Shown here: positions 30,268 to 38,800 of the stretch, in pieces
How positions within the stretch are numbered: the stretch's first letter is position 1
Layout: each line of letters begins with the position of its first letter
Assembly (NCBI GenBank): GCA_018715125.1
Contig: DVMF01000033.1
Coordinates: 1 to 40,510 of the forward strand
Length of the DNA stretch: 40,510 bases
Reading direction: 5' to 3'
DNA from: Candidatus Coprousia avicola
Lineage (GTDB): Bacteria > Actinomycetota > Coriobacteriia > Coriobacteriales > Coriobacteriaceae
The notes under the pieces: model-generated
Told to the model about the DNA's origin: nothing
Databases searched by the model: none
What the model saw: only the letters and a program-made list of their open reading frames with translations
Position numbers and translations under genes: made by a program

Positions 30268-33200
30268 ATGGCAAACGTCCGCCCTTATATCAACCACCTG
30301 CTCCAGAGCTCGGGTATCACGCCCGCGTGCAGCGAAGAGGAGCGCTTGGCCGCCGAGGATCTGGCGCAGATCTTCCGCAAGCACGGCTTTGAGCCCGAGG
30401 TGCAGGAGTTCAGCGCATCCGGGTCCAAGAAGATGGTGAACGCCGTGCTCGGCATCGCGGTCTTTGTGGGCGCGGTGCTCATGGGCATCGGCGGGATCGT
30501 CGGCGTGGTGGGGCTCTTGCTCGCGCTTGCCGGCGGCGTGCTGTTTACGCTCGAGCGCATGGGCAAGACGTCGCTCTCTCGCATGGGCGGCGCGGGGCTC
30601 TCGCAAAACGTCATCGCCTACCATAAGGCGTCCGGTCCGCTCGCCTCGCCGCGCAACCGCCCCGTGGTGGTCGTGGCCCATTACGACTCGCCGCGCGCGG
30701 ACCTGCTGTCGCAGATGCCCTATGCGGCGTACCGTCCCATCATCGTCAAGGCGCTGCCGTACGCGATGCTCGTGCCGGCCGTGATCGCCATCGTGCGCCT
30801 GCTCCCGCTGCCGGGCGCGGCCAAGGTGGTCCTGTGGATTCTCGCCATCTTGGTGGCGCTGGTGCCGCTCGCGTCTGCCGTCGCGACGATTCTCAACCGT
30901 TTCGTGCTCCCGTATACGACGGGCGCCGTGTGCAACAAGTCGTCCGTTGCGGCGATGCTCGGCGTCATGAACGCCGTCGCTCCGTTCCGCGGCGAGCGCG
31001 AGTTCCCCGAGGACGTCCCGTTTGGCAAGTACATGCGCGAGCAGCGCCGCCTCGCAGCCGCCGCCGCGCGCGCCGCCGCCGAGGCCGAGGCCGCCCGCGC
31101 CGCCAAGCGCGCCGGGACGGTGGCAGACGCCGAGGTGCCGGCTGGTGCCGATGTGGCCGCCCAGCCCGCGGAGGGCGCTGAGGGTGCGGCTGTGCCCGCG
31201 CCGGATGCGGGCGAGGCCCTCGCCGCCGCAGCCGGTGCTGCAGCGGCAGGTGCGGGCGCGGCTCTTGCCGCCGGCGCTGCTGCCGACATCGCCGCCGAAG
31301 CCGCCGAGCCCGTGGTCGATCTGGGCGCCACGCAGGCGATGGAGATGCAGCCGACCGGCGAGACGGCCTCGTTTACGGCTGTGGAGGAAGCGGCCCCCGC
31401 TCCGGTAGAGCTCATCGAGGTGGAGGAGGAGCCCGCGGACGAGGAGCAGGTCGCCGAGGCTTCCGCCGAGGTGATGGGTGCCGATGAGGTTGCGGACGCC
31501 CCCGAGGAGGCGCCGGCCGGCTCTTCTGCCGCGGAGGTTGCTGAGGACGCCGGCGCAGAGGCGCCGTCTGTCCCGGAGCCGGTTCTGGTAAACGCTGAGG
31601 GCAACTATCGTTACGGTGTGGATACCCTGCGCTCCCTCGGCATGGTGCCGGCGAGCTGCGTGATCGAATACGACGAACCAGAGCCGGTAGAGCCCGCCGC
31701 GGAGCCCGCCCCGGTCGTCGAAGCGGCCCCGAGCGCCTCGGAGGAGCCCGTCTCCGCCGTGACGCCCGAGGCAGTCGAGGCTGAGCCTGCGGCCGCCGTG
31801 CCGACGGAGCAGGATGATGTCGAGGACGGCTTCGACGACGAGGACGCCTACGCGGAAGATGACGACGCCTACGGCGATGAGGATTTTGCCGAAGACGACT
31901 ACGACGAAGATGATTACGACGAGGACGACGACTTCGACTACGACGGGGAAGCCGCCTACGACGATGAGGATTACGCGTTCGACTACCAGCCTTCCGCTTA
32001 CGAGACGACCGGTCTTGCGCGCTTTGGCGGCCGCGGCGGCAACGTGGTCGAGACGCTCTCGCAGGTGGGCGCCACCGCGGCGCGCTTCTTTGGTGAGGCG
32101 CTGAGCCGCGGCAAGAGCGCGCTGTCGCATCTCGAGGGCGTCGCGCACGACGTCGCCGGGCGCATCGGGTCTTCTGCGGATGAGGAGGCGCCCGAGCCCG
32201 CTGCCGATGAGCAGATGCCGGCGGACGATGCCGAGAGCCCCGTCACCGACGGCGCCGGTGCGCCGGAGGAGGCCGCCGAGTCCGCGGTCGACGAGCCGAC
32301 GGTTGCCTATGCGCCGATTGACGACGAGGCGGTCGCGGCCTCGCTCGAGAAGACGGTTGCCGGTGCGCCCGCGCCGGTGGACGAGGTGCCCTCCGATGGG
32401 GCCGAGGCACCCAGCGAGGACGACGAGCCCATGACGGACGCGCCCATCGGCGGGGCGGATGCCGCGGCGGACGAGAGCACGTCGGCAGAGCCTGCCGCCG
32501 CTCCCGTTGCGGGCGGAGACGTGCCGCTGACGGGCGCGACGGTTGCCTTTACGGTTCAGCCGGTTGCCGGCACGGCGGACGCCACGGCGGTTTCGGAGGC
32601 TCAGCGCCCGGTCGAGACGGTCGACTCGCTCATGGCGGAGATCAACCCGCCGCGTCCCGCCGCCGGTCGCCGCATGCCGCTGACGGTGCCCGACCCGCAG
32701 CAGCCTTCGCTCAACCAGCCGAGCGCGGCGAGCCGCGCGTCCCTCTTTGATCTGCCCGATCCCTCGGCGCCCGAGGCCGATCCCTTCGCGCCGCAGAGCG
32801 CGTCTGGCTCTGGCGGGGCGACGGCGCCGCGTCAGGCTGCTCAGGCGCCTGCTCCGGCGCAGCAGCCCGGCGCGGCCCGCAGCTTCTCGGTCATCGACCC
32901 CGCTCAACCGGCGGCATCCGCCGTGCCCGCTGCCCCCGCAGCTCCGGAGCCGGCGGCAAGCCCCTTTGAGGTGCTGAGCGCCGATGCGCCCGCCATCTCC
33001 CGTCCGCAGGAGGAGAAGCGCCGCGGCCTCTTCCGCCGCAAGAAGCAGCAGGAGCCCTCGATGGGCGAGTACCTGGGCCTCGGCGACGACTTCGACGCGA
33101 AGAGCTCCGGCCGCGACATCGGCTCGTGGGACAACTTCGAGAACGACGACTGGAAGGGCGGTGCCACCGGGGCTGCCGGCGTGAGCGCCGACGAGCTGCG

Positions 33201-33672
33201 CGATGCCGTCGCCTCGCTCGGTGACGACGAGCTGCTCGGTCACGATATCTGGTTCGTGGCGACCGGTGCCTCCGAGTACGGCAACGCCGGCATCGAGGCG
33301 TTCTTGGCGACGCACCGAGACAAGCTTCGCGGCGTCTTCCTCATAAACCTCGAGTGCGTGGGCGCCGGCCAGATCGCCATGCTCTCCACCGAGGGCGACC
33401 ACCGCGTCCTCAAGGGCGATAAGCGCATCATGAACCTCGTCCGCAAGGTGTCCGGCGCGTTCCATCACGAGTTTGGCGCCGTCGACATGCCCTATCTTGC
33501 GACGGACGCCTACGTGGCCATGAACATGAGCCTGCGCTCGCTCACCATCGCCGGCGTGGACGGACCGTGCCTCGCCTGCTCGCACAGCGAGGAGGACCTG
33601 CCGCTCTCCGTCGACGTCGATAACATCAACCGCGTGGCGGACGTGGTGACCGAGGTCATTCGCCGTTCGTAG
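30268..33672 (+). CDS. M28-like membrane peptidase split by a long disordered insert
   Basis: A 1134-residue protein. The N-terminal part (1-255) holds half of an M28 fold: VVVVAHYDSP with H138 and D140, two membrane spans at about 56-95 and two more at about 160-215, then GAVCNKSSVAAML. A low-complexity insert of about 715 residues follows (about 255-970), first Ala/Glu-rich, then an acidic Asp/Tyr run near 515-570, then Pro/Ala-rich. The M28 fold resumes at about 971 with FVATGASEYGNAG (E1003), LINLECVG (E1029) and LACSHSEED (H1106). The bridging Asp of the DN-SG block appears as C222 and the catalytic Glu as Ser, so activity is doubtful. ATG 30268 has a weak GGAG upstream. A small membrane protein gene follows. 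Probably membrane-bound with the insert exposed; side unknown. Confidence 0.75.
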   Translation: MANVRPYINHLLQSSGITPACSEEERLAAEDLAQIFRKHGFEPEVQEFSASGSKKMVNAVLGIAVFVGAVLMGIGGIVGVVGLLLALAGGVLFTLERMGKTSLSRMGGAGLSQNVIAYHKASGPLASPRNRPVVVVAHYDSPRADLLSQMPYAAYRPIIVKALPYAMLVPAVIAIVRLLPLPGAAKVVLWILAILVALVPLASAVATILNRFVLPYTTGAVCNKSSVAAMLGVMNAVAPFRGEREFPEDVPFGKYMREQRRLAAAAARAAAEAEAARAAKRAGTVADAEVPAGADVAAQPAEGAEGAAVPAPDAGEALAAAAGAAAAGAGAALAAGAAADIAAEAAEPVVDLGATQAMEMQPTGETASFTAVEEAAPAPVELIEVEEEPADEEQVAEASAEVMGADEVADAPEEAPAGSSAAEVAEDAGAEAPSVPEPVLVNAEGNYRYGVDTLRSLGMVPASCVIEYDEPEPVEPAAEPAPVVEAAPSASEEPVSAVTPEAVEAEPAAAVPTEQDDVEDGFDDEDAYAEDDDAYGDEDFAEDDYDEDDYDEDDDFDYDGEAAYDDEDYAFDYQPSAYETTGLARFGGRGGNVVETLSQVGATAARFFGEALSRGKSALSHLEGVAHDVAGRIGSSADEEAPEPAADEQMPADDAESPVTDGAGAPEEAAESAVDEPTVAYAPIDDEAVAASLEKTVAGAPAPVDEVPSDGAEAPSEDDEPMTDAPIGGADAAADESTSAEPAAAPVAGGDVPLTGATVAFTVQPVAGTADATAVSEAQRPVETVDSLMAEINPPRPAAGRRMPLTVPDPQQPSLNQPSAASRASLFDLPDPSAPEADPFAPQSASGSGGATAPRQAAQAPAPAQQPGAARSFSVIDPAQPAASAVPAAPAAPEPAASPFEVLSADAPAISRPQEEKRRGLFRRKKQQEPSMGEYLGLGDDFDAKSSGRDIGSWDNFENDDWKGGATGAAGVSADELRDAVASLGDDELLGHDIWFVATGASEYGNAGIEAFLATHRDKLRGVFLINLECVGAGQIAMLSTEGDHRVLKGDKRIMNLVRKVSGAFHHEFGAVDMPYLATDAYVAMNMSLRSLTIAGVDGPCLACSHSEEDLPLSVDVDNINRVADVVTEVIRRS

Positions 33673-33686
33673 CAAGGGGGCCCAGC

Positions 33687-33944
33687 GTGCTGTCGTATCT
33701 GAGAAGGCATTGGCTTTTGTATCTCATCCTCACGGCGCTTGCCATCGCCCTGGGTCTGGGCGCCTCGTATGTGGTCGGCGTCATAGGCTCTACGCCCGAC
33801 TCGGTGCGTGAAGAGCGCGTCGCCAGCGAGGAGGAGCATGCCGACGATATGAACAGCATCGATGCGGACCTCTCGGGCGATGCGGCGGCGACAGACGAGG
33901 GCGCTGCCGATGCCGCGACGACTGATGGAGCGACGTCCCAATAA
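33687..33944 (+). CDS. Small single-span membrane protein
   Basis: An 85-residue protein with one membrane span (about 8-34, LLYLILTALAIALGLGASYV) and an acidic, Ala/Thr/Asp-rich tail of about 50 residues. Start is GTG 33687 after AAGGGGG, 14 bases after the M28-like stop, so it is probably co-transcribed with it and may act as its partner. No family recognised. A strong terminator follows. Confidence 0.65.
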   Translation: MLSYLRRHWLLYLILTALAIALGLGASYVVGVIGSTPDSVREERVASEEEHADDMNSIDADLSGDAAATDEGAADAATTDGATSQ

Positions 33945-33975
33945 CGCATAGCGCGTCGATTGCACGGTTGCGATG

Positions 33976-34012
33976 ACGGCGGAGTGCCTTAGCGGGCGCT
34001 CCGCCGTTTTTC
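33976..34012 (+). terminator. Terminator of the M28-like unit
   Basis: ACGGCGGAGTGCC pairs with GGGCGCTCCGCCGT through about 13 bp with a G-T pair and a short loop, then TTTTTC. It could also serve leftward transcription in part, but the T run is on the plus strand. Confidence 0.85.
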
Positions 34013-34035
34013 TGTTTTGCCTGTTACCCGCGCGG

Positions 34036-34950
34036 CTATGAGTCGCATGCGAGTTCCAGCTGGATGCTTGCACCGAGGATATCGCTCCAGTTTTCCTCAG
34101 TGGAGGTCCAGAAGGCGGCGTGGATGTAGGCGCCCTCAGAGCTTCCCAGATCGGAAGGGTGCATGATGATCTCCTCATAGGGGGAGCCGGCTAAGAACGC
34201 CTGGCAAAACGGCTCGGGGATGGTGCCGTACGAGGCGAGGCCAGGCTGCTCAAAGGGTACGTCAAGACGGGCGACCGCCTCGTGCATGGCGCTCAGGCTC
34301 GCCTCCGCCCGCACGAGGTTCTCCTCGAGCGAGAGCGCGGGGTCGACATCCATGTCATAGGTGACCTCGGTAACCACTCCCTCGTTATCGACGTTCATGC
34401 GCACCCGGGTGTTCTGGTCACCCTCATCCATATATAACGCGCCGCTCATTTGATAGCCATCGGGGTTGTGCGCCGTGATGGGGAGGTCGCCGTACGTGTA
34501 AAAGCCTGCGTCTTCAAAGGCGGCTTCGATGGTAGAGAGGGTTGCGCCGGCGCGTTCCTCCTCACCCGCCATGATCTGTGCGCGCTGGGCGAAATGGACG
34601 CCATAGGTCGCCGCGAGCACTGCGCTCATGCCGATGGCGAACACGATGCGGGTCCTTTTGGCGCGGGCGCGCCCTGCGGTGGATTTCTGAAACGCGCCGA
34701 CTTCGCCGCCATGGCGCGCTATCCAGATGACGCGGCAGATAAGCACGGTCATCACGACCTCAAGGGCTATCCAGAGCATCCAGCCCGGCAAAAAGGGGCC
34801 CGTCGAGTGGAATACCAGGTCGTCCAGCATGGCCAAGAAGAGGAACTCTCCGCCGAGCAGAAGTATGATGCCAAAGCCGTAGAGGGATGAGCCCAGCGCA
34901 TCGAGCGCGTCTTTGCGTGCGCCGGACGGCGCGTTCCCGTTTTTCGTCAT
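34036..34950 (-). CDS. Membrane protein of unknown function, next to the sortase gene
   Basis: A 304-residue protein with three hydrophobic segments (about 20-43, 50-75 and 98-115) followed by an external domain of about 185 residues. The outer domain is acidic, with alternating beta-type sequence, and has two Cys (EPFCQAF and the final LACDS). No family recognised. ATG 34950 is preceded by GGGAGGAAGGG. It lies 148 bases downstream of the sortase gene on the same strand; that gap shows no terminator, so it may belong to the adhesin-sortase unit, but this is not certain. Confidence 0.65.
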   Translation of the reverse strand: MTKNGNAPSGARKDALDALGSSLYGFGIILLLGGEFLFLAMLDDLVFHSTGPFLPGWMLWIALEVVMTVLICRVIWIARHGGEVGAFQKSTAGRARAKRTRIVFAIGMSAVLAATYGVHFAQRAQIMAGEEERAGATLSTIEAAFEDAGFYTYGDLPITAHNPDGYQMSGALYMDEGDQNTRVRMNVDNEGVVTEVTYDMDVDPALSLEENLVRAEASLSAMHEAVARLDVPFEQPGLASYGTIPEPFCQAFLAGSPYEEIIMHPSDLGSSEGAYIHAAFWTSTEENWSDILGASIQLELACDS

Positions 34951-35098
34951 GGTTCGCCCTTCCTCCCTATGTCGTGCGAGCGCGGTGCAGGGCTGCAGCT
35001 TGTCCCAGCCACCTGCCGTTGTCGCCTTTATACCCCTCGTCGGGCGCGGGGTATATGATGAGACGCCACGACGCAGGGGCCTGTAGGGTTTGGGGCGC

Positions 35099-35845
35099 TT
35101 ACGCATCGCCGGCGGTAAAGATGACGAGTGTCCGCTCGTCGGTCCCCGCCTGCGCGCCGGCGCAGGTTGCAAGGGTGAGGATCCTGTCAGCGCGCATCGC
35201 CTGCTCGCGCCAGCCCTCCGCTCGCACAGACGCCTCGGCAGCAAGGGCGAGCGCGAAGGGCCCTGCCTCGTCTTCGGAGAGGGAGAACTGCTGGATGGGG
35301 GCGAAGCCGGCGGGCACGCGCAGCGCACAGAGCGGCTCGTATGCAACGGAGGCTCCCGCGCGGTCTGTCCAACGCGCAGAGCCTATCCCGTTGAACACGG
35401 CGGTGGTGTACGCGCGCCTCAGGGGCTCGAACATGAGGGAGTCGAAGCCTGTGCTATGGCCATAGACTAGCCAGTGCGCGGCCTGCGGCTCGCAGCGTGT
35501 GTCCAGATACGGGCATCCCCAAGGCGAGGGCGAGCCCCATGCGTCGTGGTCGAGGTAGAAATGGGCGGCCTCGCCCTCATCGGGCCTCATGACGGGATAC
35601 GAGATAGGCGTCCCCTCGACCTCGAGCCATGCGATCGCGCGCGGAAGGTCATCTTGCCAAGAGCGGGCGGGCCCCGCAGATGCGGTGCCGTCGGCGCGCG
35701 GGGCGACGTCGCGGTAAGCGCCCGCGGCGAGCCCGGCCTGCGCGCTCAGCGAGCCGAGCGCGCAGACGCAGGTCACGCAGGCGGCCCCGGCGGCAAGGCG
35801 AAGCCCCCTTGCAAGGCGCTGCCGTCCGGGACCGCCTTCCCTCAT
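35099..35845 (-). CDS. Class B-type sortase, coupled to the LPQTG protein
   Basis: A 248-residue transpeptidase that cuts LPXTG-type signals and links proteins to the wall or to each other. One N-terminal span (about 14-36) anchors it outside. The catalytic set is complete: H130 in WLVYGHSTG, C228 in LATCAGA and R238 in DERTLVIF. The YLDHDAWGSP and CPYLDTRC blocks before the His fit class B members better than class A or C. Its ATG shares bases with the stop of the adhesin gene (ATGA at 35842-35845), so it is translationally coupled and almost certainly dedicated to that substrate. A longer frame upstream is the adhesin gene's 3' end in another phase. GGAGGAGG precedes the start. Confidence 0.9.
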   Translation of the reverse strand: MREGGPGRQRLARGLRLAAGAACVTCVCALGSLSAQAGLAAGAYRDVAPRADGTASAGPARSWQDDLPRAIAWLEVEGTPISYPVMRPDEGEAAHFYLDHDAWGSPSPWGCPYLDTRCEPQAAHWLVYGHSTGFDSLMFEPLRRAYTTAVFNGIGSARWTDRAGASVAYEPLCALRVPAGFAPIQQFSLSEDEAGPFALALAAEASVRAEGWREQAMRADRILTLATCAGAQAGTDERTLVIFTAGDA

Positions 35846-38800
35846 GGGCGACTCCTCCTCCGCGGGACGTTGCGCCGCGCACGCGGGTGCGGCCTCGGCC
35901 CGCCGGCCGTCCGGTGCTGCGCCCATGTCCAGAGGGCGCCGGCGCCCAGCGCCGTTACGAGCAGGGCCGGCACCGGCGAAGAGAGGCCCGTCTGGGGCAG
36001 CAGCGAAAGGCCGCCGCGTGGTTGCTGGGCAACCCGGTCGCTGTCGTGGTCCTCCAGCTCCTCAGAGTCGGCGGTGTTGCCGCCGTTGCGGTACAGGTCG
36101 ACCTGAGCGCTGTTCTCGAGGACGGTCCCCGGGCGGTACGCGTCCGTTGCGCGCATGTGTAGGACGAGGGGAGCGCCGCCCTCGCTCTTTTCCCAGCCTG
36201 CGAAGTCGTCGTGCTCGTCGTCGATGAGCTCGCGGTCCCATCCGTCGCTTCGCGAGGTGAAGCCCTCCTCAACGCGCCCGAACTCGATGCGCACCGCGGT
36301 AACGTGCTCTCCCTCTGACAGACCGAGGTCGGCGACAGCGAGCTCGCGCGCCTCGTTGGTGGGGACATCCCCTGCCCACAGACGCCATCCGGTGTAATCG
36401 AGCGCGCGTGCGTCATCACCGAGGAGCGCCGCAGTCGTCTCGTCGTCAAGCCAAGGGTTCACGTGCCCGTCCGAGCGCGTCGCGTTGGCGCCGGAGGGGT
36501 CGATATAGTCCTGCGGGGTCTGATCGGTCTGATACCAGACGTTGCAGAGGCCATCGTAGTCCTCAAACGCGATGGGCGTGGTGAGCGCCGTCAGCTCTGC
36601 AAGCCCCTCTGTCACCGCATCGAGATGGTCGGTGACGGTAAGCTCATCTACCCACGTGCTGCTGGTGGAGCGGAAGTCGACGGTGTACGCATATGCCCCC
36701 GCATCGTCCTCCTGCGCCGGCGCGCGGTTGGTCCCGCCCTCGTCCACGAGCGAGTCCGGTTCGGTACCCTCATGCACGGGCCGGGCTATCTGCTGGCGCT
36801 TGTCTATCTCGCCGGAAACGCTGATGGGCTCGTCGTACATCACGACGCGCTGGACGCTGCCGGTCGGCTCTACGGTAAACGTGACGGAGGTCGCTTGGTC
36901 GTAGTGGTGGGGCGTGAGCTCCTCAACCAACGTGTAGGTGCCGGGCTCCAAGCGCGTCAGACGGTGCTCCTCCTCCGTGGAGACCCATGATTCGACCAGC
37001 TCGTCGTTCGCATCGTAGACGGCGAGGCGCGCACCGGGGACCTCGCTCTCGTCCGTCACGTCGCGCTTGGAGATGTCGACCTTGGTGTAATCGTCGGTCG
37101 CGCTCATAGCGAGCAGGGGCAGTCCCTCTACCAGGCCGTCGCCGTCGACGGTAAAGAAGCGGATGGTGTCATCGACGAGATAGCCATCCGGTGCATCTTT
37201 CTCGCGCAGGCGATAGGAGCCCTCCGTCAGATGGGTGATGCTGAGGTGGCCGTCCGCATCGGTGGTGAACTCGCGCGTGGTGCCCTCGGCGGGACCAGTC
37301 ACGACGGGTGCGGCCCCTTCATCCTCCGTCGGCGCATAGACATCGTCTTCTGCGCGCCACAGCTCAAAGACGGCGCCGGGAACGGGTGTTTCGTCACCGA
37401 GGGCGCACTTGTCGAGCGTCACCTCGGTGGGGGCGTTCGCCACGGTGATGTCGGCCTCCACCACGGAGGTGTACGGGTCGAGGTAGGACAGCGTGAACTC
37501 GCGGGGTGTCGGGTCGAGCACATGGCCCGCGGGCGCGACGGTCTCCACCAGGGCATAGCGGGCCTCACCGCATCCGAGCGGTAGCTCGCCGGTGTACGCC
37601 TCGCCGCCATCATCAACGACGACATGGTCGACGACCTCGTTCGCGAGGGCGTATACGGTGCCGTCGGGCCCTGTCACGTCGTCGAGTGCGACGACGTCAA
37701 ACTCCGCCCCCGCCATACCCTGGCAGATGCAGGTGTCGCCGGCGCCCTCCGTCTCGTCCGCGCCTCTGTCGAGCGCTTGGGGCACGGGCGCGGGCTTATC
37801 GGCGGCTGCGGCGCATGTCTTCTGGAGATGGGCGCGGCCGTGGGCCTGCTCGTCTGCGAACGTGATGACCGTGAGCTCGGGAGTCGACGCGTCAGGCGAG
37901 ATGGTGAACGCGAGGTCCTCATCGGCAAGCAGATACGGCGGCACCGTCTCGATCTCGCGCACGTAGTACGTGCCCGGTTCAAGGGCGACGGGCAGCGTGA
38001 CCGAGCCCGTCTCGTCGGTGGTGAACCGATCGACCGTGGTGTGGTTGGGATACCAGATCTCCTGGGCGATGGGGTTGCGGTCGGCGTCCAGCAGCTGGAA
38101 CGTAAAGCCCGCCGCCGGCACGGCGCGCCCGGTCTCGGCATCCGCCTTGACGACCTGCAGGCGACTGGTGACGCGCTCGTTGTCTATGGTGTACTTGAGG
38201 GTGGTGCCGTCGACCATCTCCTCGGGCGCGATGTGCCAGTCGGGTGCGGGGCGATGTCCCTCGGGTACGGTCTCGGGCGCCTCGCGCACCGTGTATCCGC
38301 CCCGGTCAAAGGGGAGGGCGCCGGAGATCCCCTCGACGCGCTCTCCCGCGCCAAACCATGCGCCCGCGGTGGACGCCCGTCCGTCGGCGTCGGTGGTGAT
38401 CGAGCCGACGACCTCGCCCGTCGTGCCCGAGATGATGTCGAAGCGCACCCCCTCAGCAGGCTGCTGCAGGCCCGAGTCATCCGAGCCCGTATCGCGGTAT
38501 TTGACAAGGTCGAGGTCGAAGGCGATGGGCAGCTCGGCAAAGTCGTCGGCCGGGGCGAGCTCGATCACGCCCGTCTCGGGCAGCTCGCGCGGGTCGACGG
38601 TGTGGGTGCGCGGCGTGGGGTCGAGACGGTAGCCAACGGGCGCCTCCTCCTCAGTCACGCGCACCTCGCCCAAGGGCAGGTTGTCAAATGTAAGCTCGCC
38701 GTCGGCGTCGGTGACGCCGGTATGCGCGACGCCTCCCGCGTCGACGAGCCGATAGGTTGCGCCCTCGAGCGACGCGCCCGCTTGCGCCTCCCCGCCGGTG

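Noticed and set aside
30067..33675. A 1202-codon open frame on the minus strand opposite the M28-like gene
   Set aside because: It consists of Arg/His/Gly-rich sequence with no domain and mirrors the GC3 bias of the real gene.
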